A stretch of 64,000 nucleotides of DNA from Vandiemenella viatica. Lineage: Eukaryota; Arthropoda; Insecta; Orthoptera; Morabidae. A model generated the notes under the pieces. It saw only the letters and a list, made by a program, of their open reading frames with translations, made no database searches and was not told where the DNA came from. The position numbers and the translations under genes were made by a program. Numbering within the stretch: the stretch's first letter is position 1; every line of letters starts with the position of its first letter. The stretch is taken from contig JARYHS010006951.1 of assembly GCA_031002005.1 (NCBI GenBank), positions 27,660 to 91,659 on the forward strand, given 5' to 3'. Below are positions 20,111 through 32,760 of the stretch, piece after piece.

Positions 20111-20979
20111 GTCTCTGGCAGCAGCCTTTTATTATTTCTAATGCAATTATGTTTATGTTGTTCCTAATCTCATAGTAAAAGTTCTATGGTTGCAGTAGTC
20201 TCGCAGACTGTAGTAAAGCAGCTTTAGACAGTGAATTTGCCAAAGTCTTGCAAACAATGCAAGCCATCACAAGTTGTCAAAAATACCCCTCAGATTTCTA
20301 TCACTATTCCCTCAATGTATTTCTGCTCTGATCCTTCAATTATTTCGATGGCCCTAAAACCATAATGAATTGGATTCATTCATTTGAACAGGCTAAAATC
20401 TTGAAGCTTCCTATACAGCACTGTTGTCTGCACTTTTCCCTTCATATTTAATTGGCATATGAAGTGGTGTGATTTCGATGTGAGGAAAAAAAGGGGGGGC
20501 GGGTATTTATCATCTCCTTTCTTGAGTTTTACAACTTCCCATCTCTTCCAAATATTTGATATTCTTTACTGCCTGAGATATTCATTAAATATTCTGCAAT
20601 GAATTGGGGCTTGTAGCATAACAGTATATTATAACCTACCCCTAAATCCAATGTACCAGGAGATTTAGAACCGGCTATTCCACTTAAAATTCTGCAATGT
20701 GTATTTTCATAGTTAAACTTCCTATGACGTGTGTGAGTACCAAGGAGACCCCAGACACAAGTCTCCTCCCAGGAGCTCGTTAAGAATTACCTACAAAATG
20801 GGACATTTGTTAAGGAAGGACCCCAGCTGCCTGCAGTCTTCCTGTAGCTACAATGTCAATCAGACGTGAGTTGGGGGCTTACCAGCAATAAGGGCAAAAT
20901 ACTAAAATACTTTGGCAGAGTAATTCCACTCTCCACCCCCCCCCCCCCCCCTCCCGAGCTGTGTCAACTTTCCTGACTC
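20111..20979. other. Non-coding stretch with poly(C)
   Basis: No gene recognised. A run of 16 C lies at 20936-20951, just left of the hAT transposase. No left terminal repeat for that hAT element could be found here. Confidence 0.5.
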
Positions 20980-22947
20980 ATGTGTAGGAGAAAGTTTGGA
21001 CTTACTACAAATATTATTTTTGTTTTATTTTGTGGTTCTCCTTTCAACAGTAAAATGTTTGAATGGACAGAATCACTGGCGATCAGGTCAGAAGAATTTG
21101 TTTCTACACATACTTCCAGTGAGAAATATAATATGCCAACTAGAAATGAAGTGTATAGCTGTTTGGCTGGATACCAGTTATCCGGCCATTCTATAAGGCA
21201 GATAGCCAGATATTTGGCAGCCAAATATCCAGCTGAACATTGTTATTTGAGGTTAGGAAAAATAAAATTGTTGTCAGTAAAGAAAGGATCGCCTATTAGG
21301 GAATATTTTCATATAAATAATGACAGCAAGTTTTTAGTTTTGAATTACTTTTCGTGAGGCACATTTTGACATGAAGTTTGAATCATTTCCTTTTTATTAA
21401 GTGGACTTAAAGAAAACATAATGATGTATTTTTTCTGTCTTTGACCAGATGCCTGTGCCATGACAAACCATTTCAAAATGAATCATCCGAAATAATTTTT
21501 GGGTGTAAACGATGCAAAAGCAAAAAAAATCTTTAAGTACACAATGCCTGAATTTCACAACTCATGGATATTTTCTGAAGTCAAACTAGAACGTGGATTT
21601 TTTGCTATGAAGCATTTCCCTGGTTCTCACCCTGGAGAAAATATAGCAAGGGAAATTGTTGGGCTATTGACCAAAACAAAATACATTTACTCATTCATGA
21701 CAATGGTGCTAACATGGTGAAGGGTGTACGCGTGGCTGAGTACACTTCTGCTACATGTTTCATCCATTTGCTTCAGGGAATTTTAACTGAGCCATTGAAG
21801 ATCGGGAGTAATTGTTAGTGCTAGACGTCTCATTACACACTTTAATTGTTTGGGCTCAGTAAAAACTGCTGGCGATTCAAAAAGTACAATTTACCTGACT
21901 GTCAGCTGCTGCCAAATATCAGCTCGATATGGAATTCTAGCTTTTATATTACAGAGTTCCTGTTGAAACAAAAAAAGGACTATATTGTTATATGTGACTG
22001 ATCAAGGAAGGGATGCACACTAATTTGATGCATCAGCAGTGTTGTTTGATGAAAAATTGCATTAAGCTATTGAAGTCCTTTGAACAAATAACAGAAACAA
22101 CAAATTCTGGTCTTTACTGCAATTCCAAAGTAATATCACTCTGCAATAAAATAATATTTAAATAATTATGAGAAAGTACAAAGAACTCTTGACTTACCAT
22201 ACATTAGAGCCTCTTTGAAAACTGAATAAAAAAGTCATTTTAGCTCCTTAAGTGAAGATTCAACCTACTTAATTGCGACCTTCCTAGATCCAAGTTTCAA
22301 GGCGAACTATCTGGTGTTTTTCTGAAGGTTCTATTGGAATCTATAAAAATGTCTTGAGAGGAATCTTTCACCAGTAGCAATTCATCCTCAGTGCCTGTTA
22401 TTAAAAGGAATAGAAGGGGCAAGACAGAATCAACTATGACTCCCAACACATTTTGGAACTGTTTTAAGAGATTGCCAGTATCACGCAAAAAAAAATAAAA
22501 AAAAAAAAACTGCTAGTGAGATTAACTTTTATTTAAGGTCATCTTGAATTAATGGAAAGCGTATCCGGATTTGACAAAATTTGCTAGAATTTATTTTTCA
22601 GCGCCTTTCAATAGTGTATATAGCGAAAGGCTTTCCTTTGAACCTTGCCTTGTTTACGAGGACAAGCAAAACGGGCTATTATCTTCTATATTGGTGTTCA
22701 TTCAGTACAAAAATTAATTTTTGTACTGAAACAATAAAACAATAATAAATGGTATTTTGATTTGAAAAGTGTTTTTATTTGTGTTTAGACTTCTTTATAT
22801 ACTTGTGAATTTTATGAAATTTTTGTAATTTATTGAGAATTCGATAGCCGACAGATATTGACCTACCATCCGGTATCCGGATGGATAGTAAATCGGGGCC
22901 GGATAGGCCGGATACCGGATAGTTGGTGGATATCCGTTTCATCTCTG
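20980..22947 (+). pseudogene. hAT transposase (BED-finger type) with right terminal repeat
   Basis: Three parts of a hAT transposase remain on the plus strand in broken frames. At 21270-21500 a BED-like region survives: REYFHINNDSK, then a piece like TNHFKMNHPK. At 21690-22000 the catalytic area contains a frame reading DNGANMVKGVRVAEYTSATC. At 22560-22735 the C-terminal dimerisation domain reads FARIYFSAPFNSVYSERLSF. Many stops and shifts are present. The 3' end carries CCGGATA-rich repeats and ends GATATCCGTTTCATCTCTG at 22947, a hAT-like terminal repeat. The matching left repeat is absent, so the element is 5'-truncated. A second 5' fragment is at 33672-33805. Confidence 0.85.
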
Positions 22948-23360
22948 ATACCAACGACCATGTGCATAAATTCACAATGATTGAGAAGATATCACATAGC
23001 AACTTACGGACAGGACTCTCGCAATCTATAAATAAAAGTGAGTTATTACATAAACTGTCAAGAAAAAAGTTAGGATGGAACATTGACATATTTGTGAAGT
23101 TGGAAACAGTGTGCTAGAACATCCAGAACTAAAGATGTTGTAAATCAGAGGTATTCTATGTGGCTGCAACCACCAAGGCAGTTCCGGTAGCAACAGCAAC
23201 AGAATTTTGGATAGCAACAGCAAACAACCAAAAGAGAGGAAATTAGCGACTACACTGTAGGTGCAGAACATTAACAGATAAGTGCAAATCGATTTGCACA
23301 GCTGCAGAGAGACTCATTTTAGGCCACTTGAAATTTTCGCCATAAGTAAGGAAAACAGTT
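22948..23360. other. Non-coding stretch
   Basis: No gene recognised. It may include the leader or LTR of the Gypsy element that follows, but I found no matching repeat downstream of 32760. Confidence 0.4.
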
Positions 23361-24570
23361 TTGAAGATTTGGGGGGGGGGGGGGGGAGTCAGTAAAGAAG
23401 ATACCACAAACAATGAATTCTACCATCAAAACCTGCTTTCACCAGTAATTAGAAGTTATTCAGTAGTTTCAGCATGCAGTCCACCAAACTCTGAAACTTG
23501 CTCTGCCACATTTGCCACAAATGCATCAGTATTTGAAGCTTTCAGAAGTCCAGCAGATCCTGAGATGAATAAGCCCAACCTGATAATGAAGATTTTCACA
23601 ATGTTATCAAACCTTTCAGCCAATATTCAGGAAAAATTTGAAATTCAAGCAACTGATATCCAAACTAAACTCAAAAGTCATGCACAAGAGACACACAAAA
23701 CTATGACAGATTTGACAAATGAAGTTAAAGTTGAAGTAGGAAATAAGATAAACCAACCTGCTTACGAAGATTGAGGAATATAAGTAAAATTGTGAAAGTC
23801 ATAAGAAAGAGATAAACAAACGATTTAGTAGTGTCCTAGAAGACCTGTAGATAAATTTAGAGGGCAAGATACGGGATGATCTGAAAGGAGTGATGGAGAA
23901 ACTTGATGCAATTTCCAGGGAGGTTGAATGTAAAACTTAACACCCAAGTTGTTAAGTGGGAGACACAAAAACATATTGAAGGTTTTGAAATAGAGGTCAT
24001 GGGATGAATTGATATTCATGATAACAATATAACAAATATCAAACAGCAAAACACTCATTTGGGTGCAAGACTTGAAGAAGTTAAAGGAAGAGTAGATGAA
24101 GTTAATTAAATATATATATCAAATTAGGGTTGGCTGTAAATGAAATTGGAATAAATTATGGAACATTGGATAAGCAAGTGGGGAATAAATAAAATTGACA
24201 ACTTCAAGAATCAACTAACCAAATTTGGGGAAATAAGATGTGCGGTGCCATCTAAAGGAATCTCGAATACAGAGTGTAGCTGATGTACCAACTCCAACGT
24301 TCCTGGGTATACCTGAACAAAATAGAAATTGAAAACTTAAGCAACGAGGGAGGTATTCACCCAGTTAGTTTTACCAATAGTTTTGAAAAGTACAGAATTT
24401 TCAGTGTTTTTGATGACAATAAGAAAATGAACAATTTATATCAACGTTTAAAGGGTGGTTCTCGAATTTGGGGAGAAAGGCAACTTCACATTTGTAAAAC
24501 ATACGAGGTTAAGAGGGGCCTCTGGTTTGGAAGGAAATATCAACCTGGGAGGGAATCACTTAAATAATTC
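23361..24570 (+). pseudogene. Gypsy gag (coiled-coil and capsid)
   Basis: The first 137-residue frame (23361-23774) starts with a poly-Gly tract encoded by 16 G. It then has a long charged helix with NIQEKFEIQATDIQTKLKSH and LTNEVKVEVGNKINQ, a coiled coil typical of arthropod Gypsy gag. After several stops the capsid region appears at 24283-24567 (NSFEKYRIFSVFDDNKK, LWFGRKYQPGR). Gag would assemble the particle. The frames are too damaged to give a product. Confidence 0.75.
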
Positions 24571-25129
24571 CTTTTGAATGAAGCTTCCAAATATTACCAT
24601 CTAAATAATCCACCACCTGAAAGGGAAATTATATTGAATGTTGCTCATAGAATGTGAGAGGAGATGCAGAAGTTTGTGGTCCTGTATGATGTTATAACCA
24701 TTGAGGTAGCAAGTGAGTTTGCATAACGAAACGAAAGTACACTAGAGAAAGGTTTAATGATGACTACCAGAGCAGGAACCAGTTTAAAGATCAAAGGAAA
24801 TTTTGTTATGAATGGTGAGCGATATATGATCAGGAAGGAGGAAGAAATCAATCCACACAAGCAGAGGTGGATGGGATTCTCCACCGCAGAAAAATAGTGG
24901 ATACATTTAAAGAATAGGAATAGGGAGAGGCCCTCAAAGAAACTTTAGCCGACAACAGTTAGTAAGTAGTAGTGAAGTTACAAATGGATCCCTATGCAAG
25001 CCAACAAATTAATAGCAGCGGTACAAAAAACTGAAGTTTCGGAGCCAACAGAGGCAGATGGGTTAATAGGATTGATCCAGTCAGTGAGTGGTTTGCAATT
25101 TGAATGAAGACTTTCAGTGAAGAAGTTCC

Positions 25130-25440
25130 AGAATGAAGAGCAGTTGGTCCAGGCTCCAATATTTCGGTGATATATCATGGAAAACAAATTGAAGTATAAT
25201 TAGATTTGGGTGCAGAAATTTCATGCATCTCAGAAAATTTGTTTGAAGCTTTACTGGAAGTTGCAAGTCAATGGGCTTTCAGTTGTTACTACCTCATGTG
25301 GCAAGACCTAATCAGTGAAAAAAAATAATGTTTTAGAAGTAAAGTTAGAAGACTATTTCTTTGAGTTTCTTGTATTTTTGGTGCCAGGGGTTACAATTAA
25401 TTGTATTTTTGGCATAAATTGACTGTGAGCTTCAAAAACC
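25130..25440 (+). pseudogene. Gypsy retropepsin remnant
   Basis: A plus-strand frame holds LDLGAEISCISENLFEAL at about 25200-25255. It aligns with the retropepsin active-site motif (L-D-T-G-A-E-I-S), with Thr changed to Leu. Farther on comes FFEFLVFLVPGVTINCIFGI, matching the second conserved strand and the I-L-G-x-D-W/N-L element. Stops interrupt it. Confidence 0.7.
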
Positions 25441-25779
25441 ATCTTGTATTTCAAAGAAGGGTTATCAGAGTTTCAGGTAAATAGGAACAAGGGGAGAACA
25501 ACACTGACAGATGGAGTTGTAATAAATGAATCAATTTTGACCCCATGTATCCCCATATGGAGTGTATTAAATGATTAAAAATTGAAAGTTTTACATATAT
25601 TAGTATGTTAATTATGGGGATATTTATTATGCAAAATTTCTGTTTTACAGTTTGTAAGTGGTAAACAGTGAGGTATAACATGACACTTTTTTGTCCACAA
25701 ATTATTGTCTAACTGTGTGAGAGGTCAGAGTATTTGCATGTTTTAAATAAGAGCCTCATATGAAATCTCTTGAAGGATT

Positions 25780-26610
25780 GGCCATAGTGCAATGTCAGTT
25801 TACAGACAGTGGATGAAAGAAGGCTCTAATATTACTACAGTAGGCACAAGACCATACAGAAGACCCCCAAATTGTGTGGGTGGCTGTTGCTGGCATCTAG
25901 GTGACTGCAGGCCAGACCCAAGCAGTGGTTGATGGTCTGGATGATTGTAAACCAATTTCTTGAAGCTGGGTTATACTCTCTACCCCTATCTGATGTGTTC
26001 GATTAACCCAGTGTAATGCAAAACACAAGTGGACACATGAATGGCGTACATTTGTGTTTAGAGAAGAGTCTCAATTGTGTCTGTGGCAAAGTGATAATTG
26101 ATAACCCGTATGCAGGAATAGTGGAGAAAGGGCCCTCCCTGCTGTGTTTTCAGAACATCACACCGGTTCAACTCCCGATATCATGCTTTAAATGGCAATC
26201 AGTTTGGACAGTAGGACTGAGTTTTGTGGATGTTGAAGGTACAATGACAGCCCATCACTATTTGGATGTGATGGGATGTCACTGTACCTCCAACAACTGT
26301 GATACCCTTCATGTCCACCATCGAAATCACATCTTCCGACAGCATAATGCCTATTCTCATAAAACAAGTCTTGCAAGGGGTCCCCAGAGTAGTCCCTAAT
26401 AGAGAATTTCTGGAATGCTAGGAGTAGGCACATTTAGATCACATGGTTGTCCAGTACAAAGTATGCAACAACTGGCTGCCCAAGACATGCAAGCATAGAG
26501 AGACATATCGGAAGAAACACATTGGAACACTTATTGATTCAATGCCAGCAAGATTCCATGAATGTATAGGTAATCACGGTGGGCATACTTCTTAATGACT
26601 ACCTTAGCCT
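25780..26610 (+). pseudogene. Tc1-like transposase inside the Gypsy element
   Basis: The open frame 26016-26399 contains YAGIVEKGPSL, FVDVEGTMTAHHYLDVM and HHRNHIFRQHNAYSHKTSLA, the DDE core of a Tc1-type transposase. The second catalytic Asp (expected in QQDNAPAH) is His. Upstream, WMKEGSNITTVGTRPYRRPP is the end of the DNA-binding half. Downstream, LIDSMPARFHECIGNHGGHT is the C-terminus near 26540-26590. The position between Gypsy protease and RT shows it inserted into that element. Terminal repeats were not identified. Confidence 0.82.
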
Positions 26611-27980
26611 TATCCATTTCAATTTGTTATCATTTCTTCTGGGTATGACCCTGGATATATCTAAATAGTTTCCTAAAATCAACCATTTCTTTCCGAGTGT
26701 GTCACTTGTAATTTCTGCCAGTGTCTTATAACTGGAAGGAGATGAAAGTGGTCTGAGTTAATGTACTGTTATGGGGAAATGCAGTAGGAAGTGGAAAAAA
26801 ATACAAATTTTATCAAAAGCTTATACTGGTTTGTGTAATGTCAATACAACAAAGCAAAGGGGAGATGAAGAAAGAGTAAAGAGTAGTGAACAGTATAGGC
26901 AGTGAACATCATACAAAACTAAGAAACATGATAGATGACGGGTATTCAAACATTTCTACCGAAATTGATCGTGTTGGTTGGTTACTTTAAACGATGCTTG
27001 CATAGGTTCTTTATACAGCTGCCAATCCCTCGTAATTACCCAAAGAGATAAAGGTTTATGGAGTAAAACAGTTCTTGTTTAGACAAAGTTTATATTCTTG
27101 AATTCTATATAAGTGCTTGTACCAGACAGATAATGCTACACTACTATCGTCTCCATGAATTAGATTGCAGGTTGACATCACACACACACTGATGGGAATC
27201 TTTCAGAAAATTCCCACCAAATTTGAAAGCTCATCCTGTGGCATCCTGGAATAGCATCAGAGTATACTGAATTGATTGCTAATGTAAAGTTTATAACAAC
27301 TTGAAATTTTCTAAGTTCCCCATTTCACCACTACAAAAAATCTTCAAAGTCCTCAGCCTCATAGTTCGCTGCCCATCACAGAACTCTTCTTGCCTTGACT
27401 GCCTGCTTGAAAAAGAACTGATCTTAACTACCTCCCCAGACTGCTTTTTATAGCTTTGGCTAATCTATTGCTGAAAAGTTGAGGCTAACACATGTTGATA
27501 CTAAAACTTCGTTTTTCTTACTTTAAATTTCAAGTTACCTCTGAACTGTTCTATTTTTGTTATTAACTGAATTTTTCTCTCCCATTTAAGCATACTTTTA
27601 TCTTCCTAGCTCTCTTTTCTAAAAAGATCGAATTATTTTGATTTGAAATATCTCCTCACATAAATTTTAAAAACACACAAAAACCATCTTAAAGTGATTG
27701 TCATTCTGTGCTTTCTTAGTGGAAATGAATGCAACGAAATTCGTCATGACTGAAAAACAATATTATTTGAATCTTATATCTTTCATGAAAACGGTTTATA
27801 AACAATTTAAAAAGTGCTTTCTTGTTAAGATAAAGAACATATAACAAGGTTGTGTTCTGAGATGAAAAGTGCTTTACTATTGAAAGTGATTATAAAAGTT
27901 ATTTGGTATATTCATTGAACATAATATATCACCTGTTGAATAGTTTAGGTAATATAAATAGGAACATTAAAATGAGTTTA
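26611..27980. other. AT-rich stretch, probably eroded Gypsy and spacer
   Basis: I see no motif that can be assigned. It lies between the Tc1-like remnant and the Gypsy RT. Confidence 0.45.
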
Positions 27981-28790
27981 AGGCATTATTTTCTGACCAG
28001 CCTGGACTTGTAAAGAGTTATGAGTTCACTTTTACTGTCTCTTTGTGAAACTTTATGTTATCCCAATTTCAAGGAGGAAACAAGTCAACAATGAGATAAA
28101 CAAGATGTTGCAATGTAAAATCATAGAAAGATCCATTAGTCCTTAAAATAACCCCATAGTTGCAGTTATAAAAACTGACCAATCTGTCCGGTTATTTCTG
28201 GACGCACATACTTTAAATAAAAGTCTCATTTGTGAAAGAGACTATCCGGCGCTTGTAGATGAAATTTAACAAAGCTTTCAAAAGAATAAATTTTTAACTT
28301 CTTTTGATTTAATTGCCTCTCATTGGTAAATCCCAATCACAGAAACATCCAGGAAATATACGTCATTCTTGTATCAAGGCGGGAGTTACCAGTTCCAAGT
28401 TTTGTCTTTCAGCTTGAATAATGCTGTTGCTAATTTCATTCAAACCTTGGACCGAGACCTTGGCAAAGAATTATCGAGCAAAGTGTGTGCCTGTGTAGAT
28501 GATATCTTAACTTCAAGCTCAACGATCGAGGAACATTGGTGTACATTAAAAGAAGTATTGAGTGTCATTACAGAAGGACGAAATGACTATTAAACTGAGG
28601 AAATATGTATTTCTGACAAGCACAATTAAATTTTTGGGCCATAGTATCATCCCATTAGGAATTACTCCTTATAAGGAGAAGCTTAATGCCATCAACAATT
28701 TTCCAGAACCATGAAACAAGGAACAACTGTTGAGTATTCATGGACTTTGTAATTATCATATATATTATTTCTATAAGGTCTTTTTCTTGT
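27981..28790 (+). pseudogene. Gypsy reverse transcriptase remnant
   Basis: Plus-strand frames give NNEINKMLQCKIIERSIS and IKTDQSVRLFLDAHTLNKSL (RT fingers), then in 28369-28593 YQGGSYQFQVLSFSLNNAVA (expected F-x-x-M/L-P-F-G-L-x-N-A) and VCACVDDILTSS, the catalytic VDD box. LRKYVFLTSTIKFLGH and GITPYKEKLNAI follow (thumb). Several stops and shifts separate these. The sequence is cut at about 28790 by the satellite block and resumes with the RNase H end at 31385. Confidence 0.85.
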
Positions 28791-31315
28791 CACAACCCAT
28801 TATCTCCTGTCATAGTTAACTGAAATCAATGAAAGAGGTGTCATTTTAAAGCTTATGGTCCCCACTTTGATCACATCATATTTATAGACAGGAATTTTTC
28901 CTAATTCGACCCTTAAAGGGAACAAATATCAGTACTTCTAAAATGCTGTTTTTTTGTGTTACAAGTCATTTATCTCCCTAGATACCTATCTGAAATTGTT
29001 TAATGAAGTGTCATTTTAAAGATTAAGATGTCCGCTTTGGTGACATCATATATTAAGACAGGAATTTTTTCAGAATTCGACCCTTAAAGGGCAAAAGTAT
29101 CAATATTTCTGCAACGCATTTTTGTGTCACGAGCCATTTATCTCCCTTGATGTCTAAACGACATAGATAAATGAGGTATCATGATAAAGATTAAAGTCCC
29201 CGCCATGGTAACATTATATTTTAAGAAAGGATTTTTTTTGTAATTCGACCCTTTAGGGCAAAAATGTCAATATTTCTAAAGTTTTTTTGTGTGTGTTACA
29301 AGTCATTTATCTCCATGGATTCCTATCTAAAGTCGTTTAATGAAGTATAATTTTAAAGATTATGATCTCCACTTTGGTGACATCATATATTAAGACAGAA
29401 ATTTTTCGGAATTCGACCTTTAGAGGCCTAAACTATCAATATTTCTGCAACGCGTTTTTGTGTCACGAGCCATTTATCCCCCTTGATATATAACCGACAT
29501 AGATAAATAAGGTATCATATTAAAGATTAAGGTTTACGCTGTGGTAACATTATATTTTAAGATAAGAATTTTTCATAATTCGACACTTAAATGGCAAAAA
29601 TGTCAATATTTGTAGAATGCTTTTTTTGTGTTATGAGTCATTTATCTCCCTGGATACCTATCTGAAATCGTTTAAGGAAGTATCATTTTCAAGATTAAAA
29701 TATCTGCTTTGGTGACACAGGAATTTTTCAGATTTCGGCCCTTAAAGGGCTAAAGTATCAATATTTTTGCAACGCATTTTTGTGTCACAAGCCATTTATC
29801 TCCCTTCATATCTAACCGACATAGATAAATGAGGTATCATATTTAAGATTAAAGATTTCCGCTGTGGTCACATTATATTCGTAATTCTACCTTTAAAGGA
29901 TAAATATGTCAAAATTTCTGTATTTAGTGTTTTTATGTGTGGAGCCTTTTATCTCCATGGATATCTAACTTAAATCGATAAATGAAGTAGGATTATGAAG
30001 AGTAATGTCTCCGCTTTGGTGACATCATATATTAAGGAAGAAATTTTTTGGAGTTCAATCCTTAAAGGGAAAAAGAATCAATGGTTCACAACACATTTTT
30101 TTGTCATGAGCCATTTATCTCCATTAATATCTAACTGAAATAGATAAATGAGATATCATTCTAAAGATTAAGGTCATATTTTAAGAATGGCTTTTTTTTT
30201 CTGTATTGAACCTGTAAAGGGCAAGAATATCAGTATTTCTAAAATGCATATTTAGTGTCTTGAGTCATTTTCCCCCCTATATAACTAAACAAAATTTATA
30301 AATGAGGTATCAATTTAAAGACTGAGGTCTTCATAAGATCTTTGGTTTCATTACATCATATTTTAAGAAAGGAATATTTCAAAGTTTAATCCTTAAAGGG
30401 CAAAAGTATTAATATTTCCACATTTTTCTGCAACGAACCATTTAGCTCCTTTGCTACCTAACGGAAATCGATAAATGAGGTATCATTTAATGATTAAAGT
30501 GTCCTCTTTGGTTACATCATATTTCTCCAAATTCAACCCTTAAGGGGCAAAAATATCAACATCTCTAAAACTTTTTCCCGCCTCGCTTGATGCCTAACCG
30601 AATTCAATAACTGAGGTATCATTTTAAAGACCAATGTGTGCTTTGGTCACACCATATTTTATAAGAGGAATTTTTTTGAATTCAACCCTTGAAATATCAA
30701 TGTTACTTCTACAACATGTTTTTTTGTTGTTGTTATTACGAGCCATTTATCTCCTTCAATACCTAACCGAAAGTGATAAATGACATTTCGTTTTAATGAT
30801 TAAGTAAAATTAGGTAAAATCATAAATTATGAAAGGATTTTTCGGAATTTGATGCTTAAAGGGGTCACCCATATGAGACAGTTGAGAGTCATGTCCCTAG
30901 ATTGCAGCAACAGATATCACAGAGATGTCAATAAACTGTTTTTTGTACAGTAAGTAGCTTTCCGGATATTTTTTCTGTTATGGAAGCATTTTTGTTTTGC
31001 TATACAATTCCAGTGTAAACATTTTATTCGCACAGCAAGACGTATCACAGAGATGTTGATATGCTGTGTGCATTTTTTTCCATGTTGGTTGTATTCTGTT
31101 AAGATCAGTGAACATTTGTTGTACATACGGTGTGTTTTAAACTTTCATAACTGTTTCGTAATAATTTGTAAGTATTTTGATGTGTACCTGTTACAGTAAA
31201 TAGAAAAAAAATATATATTTGGTACAAAAGTGAGGTTCTACTTTTCTCTATATTACAAGCATTCAACGTCAATATTCAATCTATTTTATTCACGAAATGT
31301 TTGCACGGGTCAACT
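28790..31315 (-). mobile_element. ACTAG-head element E4 carrying a dimeric 168-bp satellite
   Basis: The block interrupts the Gypsy RT/RNase H. Its right edge, read on the minus strand, is ACTAGTTGACCCGTGCAAAC, the same head type as E1. To the left lie about twelve units anchored by CATTTATCTCC at 28966, 29134, 29303, 29471, 29639, 29793, 29946, 30111, 30264, 30428, 30575 and 30741. The first units alternate between two forms: ACAAGTCATTTATCTCC with GTTTAATGAAG, and CACGAGCCATTTATCTCC with GATAAATGAGG. Dimers are therefore ~336 bp. Between the array and the head is ~450 bp of unique AT-rich sequence. Non-coding. Confidence 0.75.
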
Positions 31316-31384
31316 AGTTAACTTAAATTTATAATGGGTCCAATAATTAACAGCCACCATTGCGGGAAATTGACGAAGCGTAAA

Positions 31385-32760
31385 TTAGTCCATGGTATGT
31401 TGGCAGGATGAAACAAAACAGGAATATGATTTTGATGTTAAGTACATCCTGGGGAATGAATATTGGGTAGCAGATGCCTTGTTAATGTTACTGGTTGGTT
31501 TAGAGAAAAGTGAATCATCAATGTCGACAAGAAAAGGAGGTTTCATATTTTATTCAAGAAGAGTGGAAAGAGAAAAGGTGGTTAACATTGCCCGAAGTTC
31601 ATGAAAGATGAGCTAGAAAGCAATCCAATATAAGGGAGTATCAGAGAAGTTAATGAGTGTGGCCTGTAAATACTATATGCTGATTAGTGGAATTTTATTC
31701 AGAAGAAATCATGGAGATAGTTCTGAGTGAAAGCATCAGTGTGGGAAACTGAGGACTGTTTTATTAAGTAACATCAGCTAAGCCTATTATGGTGTGAGCA
31801 GGTGTCATAAGATCTTGAAGGAAACTATATTTCTCTAATATGTCTCAGTGAATACAGCAGATAGTTACTTATTGTGAGTTATGCCAGGAAACTAAAGTGG
31901 ATAACTTCAGGAGATCCGTGAGATGCAGAGCATGATCCCTGATAAATCGCATGAACTTGCTGCTGTAAACATCTTTTCAACACTGCCTGTCTCATGGGGA
32001 AGTAACTCAAATTTGTGTGGTCATGAACAATTTTTTTAAAAAACCTTAAGTTGTACCCACTTAAGAGGGACACATCCAAAGTAATCTTTTCAAAGTTTGT
32101 GCATGGTTATATACCTGATTTAGGAATAGTGACAGATAGTGTATTTAAGTTGTTTAATTAAAGCCAGGACTAAATGCTTTGAAGAGTTAAGTATTGAAAC
32201 AGTAAAGACTTCTTTCTACCATCACCAAGGAAATGCAGTAGAGTGAGTCTGGAAGGAACTTGGTAGATGGTTCAGGGTGTACTGTGAAGACAACCACAAG
32301 AAGTGGGCTTATTAATTAGGTGAAATTGAAGGAGTTATCAATACTATTTCTCAACTTCACTAACCTCATATGAAATCACATTTAAGAAGAAACCTCCTCA
32401 AATTATTTATCAGCTTGTATGCTTTCAAAAAAGGGTTGGTGATAATTCTTATAAGATTGAGATAGCTTTGAAAAAGTTGATGAAGTATGCATTATGAAGA
32501 AAGAAAGCTCATTATAGGTATCTCAAACCTACACTGTATGGGCTAGGTGATTTGGTGTTAATAGAGACCAATTTTAAATTGTCAATTATAAACAAAAAAA
32601 ATTAGAAGTGTAAACTGTTGTATGAGGAGCCTGATGAAGCCATTTCCCGATACAAAGAATGGTATACTCTAAAAATGGTAAAATTAAGGGAACTAGGCAC
32701 TAGACACTTTCAAGACAGTTGGCCTAATGTAAAATGGTGTTATAGTGTAGAGTTTTCTTG
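31385..32760 (+). pseudogene. Gypsy RNase H end and integrase remnant
   Basis: The frame 31392-31604 starts with EYDFDVKYILGNEYWVADAL, the conserved end of Gypsy RNase H (Y-I-P-G-K-x-N-x-V-A-D-A-L-S). Later frames show YGVSRCHKILKETI and YCELCQETKVDNF (integrase zinc finger, CX2C kept), and VKTSFYHHQGNAVE followed by VWKELGRWFRVYCED (core around the catalytic Glu). YEITFKKKP-type and LGDLVLIE-type pieces follow. Stops are frequent. This shows the element was once full length. Confidence 0.83.

Larger units (their letters stand above)
23361..32760 (+). mobile_element. Second Ty3/Gypsy retrotransposon, heavily degraded and interrupted
   Basis: Gag, protease, reverse transcriptase, RNase H end and integrase occur in the correct order on the plus strand over 9.4 kb, all broken by stops and frameshifts. 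Two foreign blocks inflate the length: a Tc1-like transposase near 25780-26610 and an ACTAG-head satellite block at 28790-31315. I could not identify LTRs, so the true ends are unknown. It is unrelated in sequence to the minus-strand element at 9428-16215. Confidence 0.8.

Noticed and set aside
20936..20951. Run of 16 C as a functional element
   Set aside because: Most likely a homopolymer expansion or assembly artefact; nothing around it supports a role.
22855..22930. CCGGATA repeats as a microsatellite
   Set aside because: They are the subterminal repeats of the hAT element ending at 22947, typical for that superfamily.
28790..30860. CRISPR-like regularly spaced repeats
   Set aside because: The whole 168-bp unit repeats, with no unique spacers, in a eukaryotic context; it is a satellite array.
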